Assembly (NCBI GenBank): GCA_030655315.1
Contig: JAURVT010000043.1
Span: forward strand, 186,001-250,000
Source of the DNA: Nocardioidaceae bacterium
Lineage (GTDB): Bacteria > Actinomycetota > Actinomycetes > Propionibacteriales > Nocardioidaceae
DNA: 64,000 bases
Direction of reading: 5' to 3'
Shown: positions 46,058 through 55,886 of the stretch, in pieces
How positions within the stretch are numbered: position 1 is the first letter of the stretch
Layout: each line of letters begins with the position of its first letter
The notes under the pieces: generated by a model
What the model was told of the DNA's origin: nothing
The model's input: the letters and a program-made list of their open reading frames with translations, nothing else
The model's database searches: none
Program-made: the position numbers and the translations under genes

Positions 46058-46435
46058 TCAACCGCCGAGCGAGGCCTCGTACGCGGCGGCGTCCATCAGG
46101 TCGTCGAGCTGCTCGTCCGCGTCGACACGGACCTTGATCAGCCAGCCCTCGCCGTAGGGGTCGGAGTTGACCACCTCGGGGCTCGAGTCGAGGGCCTCGT
46201 TGCGACTGATCACCTGGCCGGACACCGGGGCGAACAGGTCGCTGACGGACTTGGTCGACTCCAGCTCGCCGATGACCGAGCCGGGCTCGACATCCTCGCC
46301 GGTCTCGGGCAGCTGCACGAAGACGATGTCGCCGAGCTGCTCCTGGGCGTAGTCGGTGATGCCCACGGTCGCGGTGTCGCCGTCGATCCGGACCCACTCG
46401 TGCTCGGGGCTGTACTTCAGGTCGTCGGGATACAC
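46058..46435 (-). CDS. gcvH: Glycine cleavage system H protein
   Basis: A 125-aa lipoyl carrier. LKYSPEHEWVRIDGDTATVG at the start and ELESTKSVSDLFAPVSGQV with the lipoylated Lys at 62 are family signatures. It shuttles the aminomethyl group between GcvP and GcvT in the cytosol. Preceded by GAGGAGACA. Confidence 0.96.
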   Translation of the reverse strand: MYPDDLKYSPEHEWVRIDGDTATVGITDYAQEQLGDIVFVQLPETGEDVEPGSVIGELESTKSVSDLFAPVSGQVISRNEALDSSPEVVNSDPYGEGWLIKVRVDADEQLDDLMDAAAYEASLGG

Positions 46436-46481
46436 CGGTGTCTCCTCGGGAAGGTGGGGGTGGCGGTCGCTCGGACGCGTC

Positions 46482-47213
46482 TTACGGCGTCTGAGAGTAC
46501 TGGGGGTCGCGGCGCTCGGCCAGGGCGGTGATCGCGATGCGGTCGCGCTCGTCGACCTGCACCGAGCCGCCGAGCGTCTCGACCTGGTCGGCCAGGCCGC
46601 CGCGGAAGATCACGGCCTCGCGCAGGGTCGCGGCCGAGCCGATGGCCTCGATGACGAACGGCCGGGTGAGCTCGCGGCCGTCGACGCGCACCTGACCGTC
46701 GACGTCGACGAAGTAGGTCTGCGCGACGACGCGGCTGACGCCGTTGACCTGGATCGCCTCGGCACCGGCGTCGCGGAGCTCCTCGACGGCGTTGAGCAGG
46801 GTGGACGCCGACACGGCGCCGTCGTCGTCCTCGATCTCGACGACCACGCCCTGGCCCTCGACGGGCACGGTGCCGGCGAGGATGCCGAGGGTGGTGGCCG
46901 CGGCCTGGGACTCCGCCTCGGCGGCCTGCTGGCTCTCGCCGCTGGACCGCAGCCGGTTGCGGGTGGCGGTCAGCTCGCGCAACTGCTCGTCGGTGCGCTC
47001 GTTGGCGGCGTCGAGCGAGTCGAGCAGCTGGACGAGGTCGCCGCGCCGGGCCGTCGAGTAGCTGTCGTCGTCGCTGGCCGAGCGCACCTGCACCACGGCG
47101 CCGAAGCCGAGCACGGCGAGCAGCACGCCGACCGTCACCTGCGAGCGCGACGGGGTGCCGAGGAGCGCGCTGCGCAGGCGGTCGCGGGGACCGCGGTCGG
47201 GGGCGTCAGGCAT
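46482..47213 (-). CDS. DUF881 membrane protein
   Basis: A 243-aa protein with an N-terminal membrane segment (SQVTVGVLLAVLGFGAVVQV, about 19-38), a coiled-coil-like stretch (about 55-100) and the DUF881 domain (GQGVVVEIEDDDGAVSASTL; AGAEAIQVNGVSRVVAQTYF). Paired with a second DUF881 gene (47535) around a DUF1290 gene, as in M. tuberculosis Rv1823-Rv1825. The function is unknown but the unit is conserved, and the domain lies outside the membrane. Confidence 0.88.
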   Translation of the reverse strand: MPDAPDRGPRDRLRSALLGTPSRSQVTVGVLLAVLGFGAVVQVRSASDDDSYSTARRGDLVQLLDSLDAANERTDEQLRELTATRNRLRSSGESQQAAEAESQAAATTLGILAGTVPVEGQGVVVEIEDDDGAVSASTLLNAVEELRDAGAEAIQVNGVSRVVAQTYFVDVDGQVRVDGRELTRPFVIEAIGSAATLREAVIFRGGLADQVETLGGSVQVDERDRIAITALAERRDPQYSQTP

Positions 47214-47538
47214 GGAACACGTGCCTGCGGATGGCGGCGACGTTGGTGAAGATCCGGATCCCGAGGACGACGATGACTCCGGTCGAGAGCTGGCTGCCCA
47301 CGCCGAGCTGGTCGCCCAGCCACACGATGAGGGCGGCGATCAGCACGTTGGACACGAACGAGACCACGAAGACCTTGTCGTCGAAGCGTCCGTCGAGGTA
47401 GGCGCGCAGCGCGCCGAAGACGGCGTCGAGGGCGGCCACGACGGCGATCGGCAGGTACGGCTGCAGCGCGCCCGGCACGGTGGGCTCGAGGAAGAGGCCG
47501 AGCGCGACCCCGACCACCAGGCCGACGACCGCGATCAT
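47206..47538 (-). CDS. DUF1290 small basic membrane protein
   Basis: A 110-aa protein with three or four membrane segments (IAVVGLVVGVALGLFLEPTV; SFVSNVLIAALIVWLGDQLG). DUF1290 proteins, called small basic protein in Bacillus, lie between DUF881 genes near cell-division or lipid genes in many Gram-positives. Overlaps both neighbours. Confidence 0.85.
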   Translation of the reverse strand: MIAVVGLVVGVALGLFLEPTVPGALQPYLPIAVVAALDAVFGALRAYLDGRFDDKVFVVSFVSNVLIAALIVWLGDQLGVGSQLSTGVIVVLGIRIFTNVAAIRRHVFHA

Positions 47539-48425
47539 GCGCCGTCACCCAGACGGGTGGCGTAGCGCAGCGCGAGCCGCTGGGTCGGCGCCGCGGGCAG
47601 ATCGAGGTCGTCCGACGTGCTGGTGTCGAAGCGGACGCCGTAGTTGTTCTGCAGCGAGGTCCAGGCCTGGCCCGAGGGCGTGTCGAGGAAGCGCGACTCG
47701 AGCGTGCGCGGGTCGCCGGTGGCGCGCACGACGTAGGGCGGGCTGAGCGAGCGGTAGTTGACGGTGATGGCCTCGCCCGCGGTGCGGATGGAGGTGAGCG
47801 TGGTCAGCCGGTTGCCGTTGATGCTGATCGCCTCGGCCCCGGCGAGCCACAGCCCGTTGACGAGGAGCTGGAGGTCGCGGTCGAGCACGCGGCCGCGGGG
47901 CTCCTCCTCGACGTCCTCGGCGTTGTCGACGACGACCCGCACCCCGGGGCCGCTGACCGCGACCTGGCCGGTGACGCGGCGCAGGGCCGCGACGCGGGTG
48001 ACGCCGGCGGTGTCGGGCTGGTCGGCCGCGAGCACGCGGACCTGGTCCTGCAGCGCGGCGCCGCGCTCGCGCTTGTCGTCGAGGAAGCCCTGCTGCTCGC
48101 CGATCTCGGCGACGAGCCGCTCGCGCTCGCTCTGCGCGGCCGGACGCTCGGCGCGGGTCTGCACGGCCGAGATCGCGACCAGCGCTGCGAAGACCGCGAT
48201 GACCGCCACCGCGGCGACCGACGAGCGGACGGTGCGCGGGCGGCCGCCGGCGGCCGAGACGGTGGCGTAGTCGTCGTCGACGGCGTGCGCGACCAGCTCG
48301 TCGTACATCGACAGCGACTCCCAGCCGTGATGCCCGTCGACGTCGTCGTGCTCGTGGGCGTCGCGGTGCTGGTCGGTGTCGCGGCGCTCGTCGGCACCGG
48401 GGTGCTCGCGCACGGGCGACGTCAC
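47535..48425 (-). CDS. DUF881 membrane protein
   Basis: A 296-aa protein with a longer N-terminal cytoplasmic tail (acidic, His-rich: EHDDVDGHHGWESLSMYDEL) than its paralogue at 46482. A membrane segment at about 75-97 is followed by a coiled coil and a DUF881 domain (GQVAVSGPGVRVVVDNAEDV; AGAEAISINGNRLTTLTSIR). GTG 48425 overlaps the pgsA stop. Two DUF881 proteins probably form a complex with the DUF1290 protein. Confidence 0.85.
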   Translation of the reverse strand: MTSPVREHPGADERRDTDQHRDAHEHDDVDGHHGWESLSMYDELVAHAVDDDYATVSAAGGRPRTVRSSVAAVAVIAVFAALVAISAVQTRAERPAAQSERERLVAEIGEQQGFLDDKRERGAALQDQVRVLAADQPDTAGVTRVAALRRVTGQVAVSGPGVRVVVDNAEDVEEEPRGRVLDRDLQLLVNGLWLAGAEAISINGNRLTTLTSIRTAGEAITVNYRSLSPPYVVRATGDPRTLESRFLDTPSGQAWTSLQNNYGVRFDTSTSDDLDLPAAPTQRLALRYATRLGDGA

Positions 48426-49042
48426 GGCTCGGCCCGCGTGGCGGCGCTCGGGGTGACGGGCGGCACGGTGGCCAGCAGCTTGCGCACCTGCCAGGCGTAC
48501 AGCAGACCGGCCCACCAGTACAAGGACACGCCCCAGACGGTGAAGGCCCAGCCGAAGACGTTGGCGAGGTCGGCGACGGTGCCGGTGTCGTCACCGAGCA
48601 GCAGCAGCGGGAACGCGTACAGCAGGCTCGCCGTGGCGGCCTTGCCCAGGAAGTGCACCGGCAACGAGCTGTACCCGCGGGTGCGCAGGAACGGGATCAG
48701 GCCGAACAGCAGGACGTCGCGCAGCGGCAGCACGATCGCCAGCCACCACGGGATGATGTCGCGCAGCCCGAGGCCGATCACCACGGCCAGGATGTAGAGC
48801 CGGTCGGCGACGGGGTCGAGGATCGCGCCGACCTTCGAGGTCTGGTTCAGCCGTCGCGCCAGCAGCCCGTCGAGGTAGTCGGTGAAGCCCGACACCATGA
48901 GCACGACGAGCGCCCAGACGTCGGCCTCGGGGCCCAGCACGAGCCACAGGAAGAGCGGGACGCCGAGGAGCCGCACGAAGCTGAGCAGGTTGGGCACGGT
49001 GATCACGCGCTCGACGTGGGAGTCGTCGGGTGCGGCGGTCAC
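48422..49042 (-). CDS. CDP-alcohol phosphatidyltransferase (PgsA-like)
   Basis: A 206-aa membrane enzyme of phospholipid synthesis. Its signature [20 protein letters not shown], continuing LDPVADR, contains the D-x2-DG-x2-AR-x8-G-x3-D-x3-D motif that binds the CDP-alcohol and metal. About five membrane segments. Corresponds to the PgsA2 gene beside the DUF881 genes in mycobacteria. The exact alcohol acceptor is not settled by sequence. GTG start at 49042. Confidence 0.88.
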   Translation of the reverse strand: MTAAPDDSHVERVITVPNLLSFVRLLGVPLFLWLVLGPEADVWALVVLMVSGFTDYLDGLLARRLNQTSKVGAILDPVADRLYILAVVIGLGLRDIIPWWLAIVLPLRDVLLFGLIPFLRTRGYSSLPVHFLGKAATASLLYAFPLLLLGDDTGTVADLANVFGWAFTVWGVSLYWWAGLLYAWQVRKLLATVPPVTPSAATRAEP

Positions 49043-49215
49043 GACAGGCCTTCCTGAGCACGTGGGACGGGGCCGGGGCGGCGCCGCGAGGACCCGATCA
49101 GGCTACCGGTCGTGCCACCCCTGCTGCGGTTGCACACCCCCGACCCCTGCGAGAGTGTGAGGTGACGACATCCTGCGCGCCCCCGTGGCGTGCTCACGAC
49201 GGACGGAGAGCTTCA

Positions 49216-49830
49216 GTGGCCGAGTACACCTTGCCCGATCTTCCCTACGACTTCGGGGCCCTCGAGCCCCACATCTCGGGCCGGATCATGGAGCTTCACC
49301 ACTCCAAGCACCACGCGACCTACGTCGGTGGCGCCAACACCGCGCTCGAGCAGATGGCCGAGGCGCGCTCGTCGGGCTCGCTCGGCACCGTGAACCTGCT
49401 GGAGAAGAACCTCGCGTTCAACCTCGGCGGTCACATCAACCACTCGGTGTTCTGGAAGAACCTCTCGCCGGACGGCGGCGACAAGCCGACCGGTGAGCTG
49501 GCGGCCGCGATCGACGAGCACTTCGGCTCGTTCGACGCCTTCCAGGCGCACTTCACCGCGAACGCCACCGGCATCCAGGGCTCGGGCTGGTCCATGCTCG
49601 CCTGGGACTCGGTGGGCCAGCGCCTCGTCATCGTCCAGCTCTTCGACCAGCAGGCCAACGTGCCGATCAGCCTGCAGCCGGTCGTCGTGCTCGACATGTG
49701 GGAGCACGCGTTCTACCTGGACTACCAGAACGTGAAGCCCGACTACGTCAAGGCGTGGTGGAACATCGTGAACTGGGCCGACGCCCAGGAGCGCTTCGAG
49801 CGCGCGCGGAGCAACAACCTCGTCTTCTGA
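49216..49830 (+). CDS. sodA: Superoxide dismutase (Mn/Fe)
   Basis: A 204-aa cytosolic SOD. Metal ligands and signatures: [51 protein letters not shown] and [20 protein letters not shown] (DxWEHAFY). Gln in IQGSGWS before the Gly cluster is compatible with Mn or Fe. GTG 49216 after GGAGAG. Downstream of it begins the repeat array. Confidence 0.95.
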   Translation: MAEYTLPDLPYDFGALEPHISGRIMELHHSKHHATYVGGANTALEQMAEARSSGSLGTVNLLEKNLAFNLGGHINHSVFWKNLSPDGGDKPTGELAAAIDEHFGSFDAFQAHFTANATGIQGSGWSMLAWDSVGQRLVIVQLFDQQANVPISLQPVVVLDMWEHAFYLDYQNVKPDYVKAWWNIVNWADAQERFERARSNNLVF

Positions 49831-49887
49831 CGACCGGCGTCGACACCAGGACCCGTCCGCCCCTTGGGGTGGGCGGGTCCTGTCGTG

Positions 49888-50391
49888 GGTGGGGGTGTCC
49901 GTCGCTGCTCCTCCCCCGCTGTCGGCTGCCGGTGCCTGGCGGGGGTGGGAGGAATCGGCGTATGACCGGGTGGGGTGGTCATATGCCGATTCTTCCGTGC
50001 CCGCCGCGCCCTCTGCTCGCCGATCGGAAGGCGCGACGATGTGGGGGTGTGTCCGTCGCTGCTTCTCCCCCGCTGTCGGCTGCCGGTGCCTGGCTGGGGT
50101 GGGAGGAATCGGCGTATGACCTGGTGGGGTGGTCATAGGCCGATTCTTCGGCGCTCGCCGCGCTCTCTGCTGGCCGCTCGGAAGGCGCGGCGAGGTGGGG
50201 GCGCGTCCGTCGCTGCTTCTCTTCCGCTGTCGGCTGCCGGTGTCGGGCTGGGGTGGGAGGAATCGGCGTATGCCCTGGTGGGGTGGTCGTATGCCGATTC
50301 TCGGGTGCCCGCCCGCAGCTGCCGTTGCTCGGCCGGGGTGTGAGGAATCGGCGTATGACCCGGTGGGGTGGTCATACGCCGATTCCTCGGT
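49888..50391. repeat. Tandem 154-bp repeat with conserved hairpin (3 full units plus one short)
   Basis: The hairpin AATCGGCGTATGACC, 9-base loop, GGTCATACGCCGATT recurs near 49953, 50107, 50261 and 50346, spaced 154, 154 and 85 bp. The last copy is a perfect 19-bp stem (GAGGAATCGGCGTATGACC and its complement). Between hairpins a second conserved block holds GTCCGTCGCTGCTTCTCC and CGCTGTCGGCTGCCGG. Later copies carry scattered substitutions, some in paired positions. No gene is supported inside. It separates sodA from the convergent CopD-CtaG gene. Confidence 0.85.
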
Positions 50392-50411
50392 GCCCCGGGA
50401 CCAGCCCGCGA

Positions 50412-52490
50412 TCAACCCCGGTTGCTGGGCCGTCCCTCGTGCTGGGCGAGGCCCGCGAGGTAGGCGTTGTACTCCTCCAGCGCCTTGTCGCCGTCGGCCT
50501 CGGAGCGGTCGTGGCGCTGGGCCTCGCGCCGGTCGGTGCGGATCCACTGCACGAACAGCGCACCCATGACGAGGACGAGCGGCACCTCGCCCATCGCCCA
50601 GGCGATGCCGCCGCCGAGGTACTGGTCGTCCAGCAGGCTGGTCTGGTACGGACGCTGGAGCAGGGTCCAGTAGGACGCCCCCATCACCGTGGACGACGAC
50701 ATCACCGCGATCGAGAAGAACGCGTGGAACGGGATCGTCACCAGCAGCATCCCGAACCGGATCAGGGGCTGCAGCCGTCGCGGTGACGGGTCGACGCCGA
50801 TGATCACGTAGTAGTAGAGGCTGCCGACGGCCAGGAAGTGGATCTCCATCGCCGCGTGGCCGAGGTGGCTGGCCATCAGCACGTCGAACAGACCGGTGAA
50901 GTACAGGCCGTAGAGGCTGCCGATGAACAGCGCCATCGCGACCAGCGGGTGCGTGAGCACCGAGACGACGCGCGAGTTCAGCACCGAGACGAGCATCTGC
51001 CGCGGACCCACCTCGCCGCGCAGCCGGGGCCCGGGCAGGGTGCGCAGAGCGAGGGTCACGGGCGCGCCGAGCACCAGGAAGATGGGCGCCACCATCGACA
51101 GCATCATGTGCGAGACCATGTGCGCGCTGAACAGCACGTGCGCGTAGAGGCCGAGCCCGCCGAAGGTCGCCCAGGCGATGATGACCAGGCCGAGGAACCA
51201 CGACACGGTCCGGCCGGTGGCCCAGCGGTCGCCGCGGCGACGCATGACCATCAGGCCCTTGACGTACAGCGCGGCCGCGAGGCCCACCACCAGCAGACCG
51301 AGGCCGTTGGGCGACCAGCCGAGGAGCAGGCGGCCGAGGTCGGGGGCGGGCGGAAGGCTGACGCCGACGAGCTGCTCGATCGGGTCCTGGTACAGCGTGT
51401 CGGGCACCGGCGTGGGCGTGCGGGACAGTGCCACGGCCAGCGCGACGGTGCCGGTCATCACGACGAGCTCGACGGCCGCGACCCGCAGGAACGCGAGGGT
51501 GGCGGTGCGGCGGGCGACGCCGTCGTCGGGGTCGAGGTCGACGAGCCCGGGCACGGTCCGGCGACGGTGCACCCAGCCGAACGCGGCCAGCGCCGCGATC
51601 GCGACCACCTTGGCGAGTACGAGCCGTCCGTACCCGCTGGTGAAGACCGGGCCGATGGAGCCGAGCCGCACGCCCGCGTTGACGACGCCGGAGATGCCGA
51701 GCGCCACGACGGCCCACAGGGCGAGGGTGGAGAACCGCGGCACGGCGGCGACGAGCCGGCGGCTGCCGCGGAGCGCGACGAGCCCGAGGCCGGCCAGGCC
51801 GCCCACCCACAGGGCGGCGGCGACCACGTGGACGAGCAGGCTCGCGATCGCGAGGTCGTGCGAGCCGCCGCCGGCGGAGTGGCCGGTGAGGGCCTGCGGC
51901 GCGAAACCGGCCAGCGCGAGGCCCAGCAGCGCCGCCGCCGGCCGCACGCCGACCGTCCAGCGGGTCCCGGTCGCGACCAGCAGAGCGATGACGACCTGCG
52001 CCAGGATCGCCTTGCCGAGGTCGGTCTCGGTGAACAGCTGCGAGGCCAGCGTGCCGGAGAAGGCGCCGGGCAGCGGGCGGGCGAAGACGTCGGACACGGT
52101 GAACCAGAACAGCGCGAAGGCCGCCGCGGCCCAGACCCACGCCGCGCGCGACGCGACGGCCAGGGCCCGTGCGGCGAGCCCCTGGAGCCGGTCGCCGGTC
52201 GAGGGCAGGAGGAACACCGCGCACAGCAGCATGCCGACCGCGACGATCCCCGCGAGGTCGGCCAGCGACTTGGTGAGCGGCAGGCCCCAGCCGGTGAACC
52301 GGCCGGGATCGGGGATGCCCTCGGGAGCAGCGACCGGCGCCCCTCCGCCGAGGGTCAGCGCGACGACGAGCACCGCGACCGCCGCGAGGACGGCGCCGGC
52401 GGCCCAGACCACGACGGACGCCTGGCTCACGCCCACCGGGGTGGGCGGCACGGCCTCGTCCTGCCGGGCGCGGGTGGTGGTGTCAGCCAC
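50412..52490 (-). CDS. CopD-CtaG fusion membrane protein
   Basis: A 692-aa protein with about 14-15 membrane segments. The N-terminal half is CopD-like (copper import; LLVHVVAAALWVGGLAGLGL) and the C-terminal half is CtaG-like (cytochrome c oxidase copper assembly; FSAHMVSHMMLSMVAPIFLV; MASHLGHAAMEIHFLAVGSL), rich in His and Met for copper. Such fusions are known in actinobacteria. GTG 52490 overlaps the copC stop. With CopC and YcnI downstream in order it forms a copper-supply operon for oxidase. Confidence 0.9.
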   Translation of the reverse strand: MADTTTRARQDEAVPPTPVGVSQASVVVWAAGAVLAAVAVLVVALTLGGGAPVAAPEGIPDPGRFTGWGLPLTKSLADLAGIVAVGMLLCAVFLLPSTGDRLQGLAARALAVASRAAWVWAAAAFALFWFTVSDVFARPLPGAFSGTLASQLFTETDLGKAILAQVVIALLVATGTRWTVGVRPAAALLGLALAGFAPQALTGHSAGGGSHDLAIASLLVHVVAAALWVGGLAGLGLVALRGSRRLVAAVPRFSTLALWAVVALGISGVVNAGVRLGSIGPVFTSGYGRLVLAKVVAIAALAAFGWVHRRRTVPGLVDLDPDDGVARRTATLAFLRVAAVELVVMTGTVALAVALSRTPTPVPDTLYQDPIEQLVGVSLPPAPDLGRLLLGWSPNGLGLLVVGLAAALYVKGLMVMRRRGDRWATGRTVSWFLGLVIIAWATFGGLGLYAHVLFSAHMVSHMMLSMVAPIFLVLGAPVTLALRTLPGPRLRGEVGPRQMLVSVLNSRVVSVLTHPLVAMALFIGSLYGLYFTGLFDVLMASHLGHAAMEIHFLAVGSLYYYVIIGVDPSPRRLQPLIRFGMLLVTIPFHAFFSIAVMSSSTVMGASYWTLLQRPYQTSLLDDQYLGGGIAWAMGEVPLVLVMGALFVQWIRTDRREAQRHDRSEADGDKALEEYNAYLAGLAQHEGRPSNRG

Positions 52491-53007
52491 GGGATCTCCT
52501 CAGGGGCCAGAGCAGCAGGCCGGCGGCGGCGACGAGACCGCCCGCGCCCCACATCAGGTGCTCACGGTGACGGTGCACGAACGACGCGGGCTCGGGGTCC
52601 TCGGCCGCCTGGGTGACGGGACGACCCGCGGTCACCGCGTAGTGCAGCGTGCCGCTGATCGGGTGGCCGTCGGCCGACACGACGCGGTAGGCCAGCCGGT
52701 AGCGCCCGGCCTGGCCCGACGCGCGCACCTGGTGCGACACGGTCCCGTCGACGACCTCGGCCTCGCCGGACGTCAGCTCGGTGCCGTCGGGCGACTCCAC
52801 GACCAGGTAGGCCGGGCTCGACACGGGCTCGTTGAACGTGAGCGAGACCTCGGACGGCTCCGCGGCCATCGTCGCTCCGTCCACGGGGTCGCTCGAGACG
52901 AGCACCGCATGGGCGCCCGCGGGCGCCGCTCCCCCGACGACGGTGAGCGCGCAGAGCGCCACCGCCGCCAGGAGGGCGGCGACCCTGGAGCGGGTGGAGT
53001 TCGTCAT
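52483..53007 (-). CDS. copC: CopC-type copper-binding protein
   Basis: A 174-aa protein with a signal peptide (ALLAAVALCALTVVGGAAPA) whose cleavage at GA-HAVLV exposes an N-terminal His, the copper ligand of CopC. The beta-sandwich follows: HAVLVSSDPVDGATMAAEPS, VVSADGHPISGTLHYAV. A C-terminal membrane anchor lies at about 148-166. Works with the CopD half of the next gene. Confidence 0.92.
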   Translation of the reverse strand: MTNSTRSRVAALLAAVALCALTVVGGAAPAGAHAVLVSSDPVDGATMAAEPSEVSLTFNEPVSSPAYLVVESPDGTELTSGEAEVVDGTVSHQVRASGQAGRYRLAYRVVSADGHPISGTLHYAVTAGRPVTQAAEDPEPASFVHRHREHLMWGAGGLVAAAGLLLWPLRRSRG

Positions 53008-53018
53008 GACTTCCAGTC

Positions 53019-53768
53019 TCACACCCGGTCCGAGGGGGTGCCGTTCCGGCGTCCCGCCAGGGCGACCCCGAGGGCCACCAGTCCGAGCAGCAGACCCACC
53101 GGTCCCGCCCACAGGGCGATCGTGGCGGGGGTGCCGAGGGCGACGCCCGTCGTCTCCGAGGCCACCGGCTCGGTGTCGGCGCTCGAGGCGCCGTGGGCGC
53201 CGTGGGCCGCGCCGCCGGTGCCGTCGGCCGTGACCGCCAGGACCGGGGCGGGGTACTCCGGCTCCGCGCCGGACTCCGGCGTGGGCTGCGACCAGTCGCT
53301 GACCTCGCCGTCGGAGTAGGTCTGGCGGACGGGCAGCTCGAGGTCGGTGGCCTCGTCGGGCAGCGGGCCGACCGAGAGGGCGAGCTCGCCGAACTCGCCG
53401 ACCGGGATCCCGCCGCCGTCGTCGGCGGTCCAGGTGATGGACCCGACCGCCTTGCTGAGGCGCAGGTCACCCACCTCGACCGGCTCGGGGAACGTCCGCT
53501 CGGTGGTCCTGGCGGTCCAGCCGGGGGTGGCGAGGGTGCGCACCGAGGCGAAGGGCGCGTCCTCGGGGAGCGTGACCGTGACGGACGTCGTGGTGGCGGT
53601 GTCGGACTCGTTGGGGACGCGCAGCACGAGCTTGGCGTAGCCGCCGGGGGCGGCGTCGGGCGAGCTGACCGTGACGTGGGCGGCGGCGGGCAGGGTCGTC
53701 GCGGCGAGAACGCCCACGGCGAGGGCCCAGGCGCAGAGCGCGCGTCGGGGCAGGGAGGGACGGTTCAT
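53019..53768 (-). CDS. YcnI-like protein (DUF1775), copper-linked
   Basis: A 249-aa protein with a signal peptide (ALAVGVLAATTLPAAA) that gives an N-terminal His after cleavage (HVTVSSPDAAPGGYAKLVLR), as in YcnI copper-binding proteins. A DUF1775 beta-sandwich and a C-terminal membrane segment (about 215-240) follow. Eleven bases upstream of copC in the same direction. Confidence 0.9.
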   Translation of the reverse strand: MNRPSLPRRALCAWALAVGVLAATTLPAAAHVTVSSPDAAPGGYAKLVLRVPNESDTATTTSVTVTLPEDAPFASVRTLATPGWTARTTERTFPEPVEVGDLRLSKAVGSITWTADDGGGIPVGEFGELALSVGPLPDEATDLELPVRQTYSDGEVSDWSQPTPESGAEPEYPAPVLAVTADGTGGAAHGAHGASSADTEPVASETTGVALGTPATIALWAGPVGLLLGLVALGVALAGRRNGTPSDRV

Positions 53769-53827
53769 GGGGAGGTCTCCTGGGCAGGGCGCAGCCCGGT
53801 GGCGCGCCGAGGTGTCGGTGGGCTTCG

Positions 53828-54382
53828 TCAGCGAGCCGGGAGAGGAGGCCCGCGCAACCGCCTGCGCGTGACCCCGCGCAGCCGGAGCGGCACCCAGGAG
53901 CCCGTGACGACGCGCGAGTGGTCCGCCTGGTCGACCGGGACCCGGGCCGACAGCAGGACGTCGACGCGTCGCAGCCCGAGGACGTCGACGAGCGACCACA
54001 GCACCGACTCGCCCCAGCAGAGGACGGCCGTGGTGACCGCGGTGGCGACGACGTGCCAGGTGAGCATCGCCGCCGTGGACCCGTCCGCGCCCATCGTCTG
54101 CGAGGACAGCGAGCACGTGAGGTGTACCACGGCCTGAAGCGCGACGAGGAGGCCCAGCACGGTGCGCGCGGTCCATCGCTGGGCCGCGAGGAGCATCGAC
54201 AGCATCGCCGCACCGGTCGAGACGAGACCGAGCACGAGCACGGACGGCACCGCTCCCCCGCCGGCCACGTGCCCGCCGACGGCCACCAGGACCGCTGCGA
54301 CGGCGGGGACCGCGGCTCGCAGCAGCCGGACGGCGCCGCGCGCGGGCGTCGTCGACGGGTGCGCCTGGGCCGGTGAGCTCAC
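53828..54382 (-). CDS. Membrane protein with conserved His, DUF6153-like
   Basis: A 184-aa protein with about four membrane segments; HLTCSLSSQTMGADGSTAAM followed by LTWHVVATAVTTAVLCW carries conserved His/Met/Cys as in copper-cluster membrane proteins. It is upstream of ycnI-copC, so likely in the same copper-related group. A leaderless start at GTG 54382, seven bases after a TATCGT -10 (54395-54390), is proposed; longer starts are possible. Confidence 0.55.
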   Translation of the reverse strand: MSSPAQAHPSTTPARGAVRLLRAAVPAVAAVLVAVGGHVAGGGAVPSVLVLGLVSTGAAMLSMLLAAQRWTARTVLGLLVALQAVVHLTCSLSSQTMGADGSTAAMLTWHVVATAVTTAVLCWGESVLWSLVDVLGLRRVDVLLSARVPVDQADHSRVVTGSWVPLRLRGVTRRRLRGPPLPAR

Positions 54383-54456
54383 GGCAGCCACGATATCGGC
54401 GGGGTCGGACCGGCCCGGCCCCGGGACCGGCACGCCGGCGGACCCGCGGGCCCGAA

Positions 54457-54503
54457 GATTGTCTGACAATCGGGTTGATCGCGCCGCGCGCGACCTCTAG
54501 CGT
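54457..54503 (+). promoter_or_regulatory. rocD promoter and palindromic operator
   Basis: Perfect palindrome GATTGTCTGACAATC at 54457-54471, then TTGATC (54475-54480), 17-base spacer, TAGCGT (54498-54503). The start of transcription would be at or next to ATG 54511. TTGTCTGACAA is of the GntR/FCD operator type; the regulator is not identified. Confidence 0.65.
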
Positions 54504-54510
54504 GGCCCGC

Positions 54511-55734
<1,224 letters not shown>

Positions 55735-55829
55735 CTCCACGGCGTCGTGGTGCCGCAGTCACGGCACCATGACCACGGTCACACCACCCAGTCGAGCCAT
55801 TTCGCCTGAACGCCTTCACCTCGTCAATT

Positions 55830-55855
55830 TGTAGTACACACTCGACCTGACGGAC
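55830..55855 (+). promoter_or_regulatory. Motif shared by both DUF1800 genes
   Basis: The 26 bases starting TGTAGTACACACTCGACCTG match 19 of 26 bases with 59410-59435 (TGTACGACAAACTCCTCCTG...). The motif lies 57 bases before the first DUF1800 start and 41 before the second. A shared promoter or operator is likely. Confidence 0.5.
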
Positions 55856-55886
55856 GAAGTGCTGAGGTCGAGAGGGCCGATCGATC

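Noticed and set aside
49888-50391. CRISPR array
   Set aside because: The repeat unit is 154 bp with related, not unique, sequence between hairpins, and no cas gene is near.
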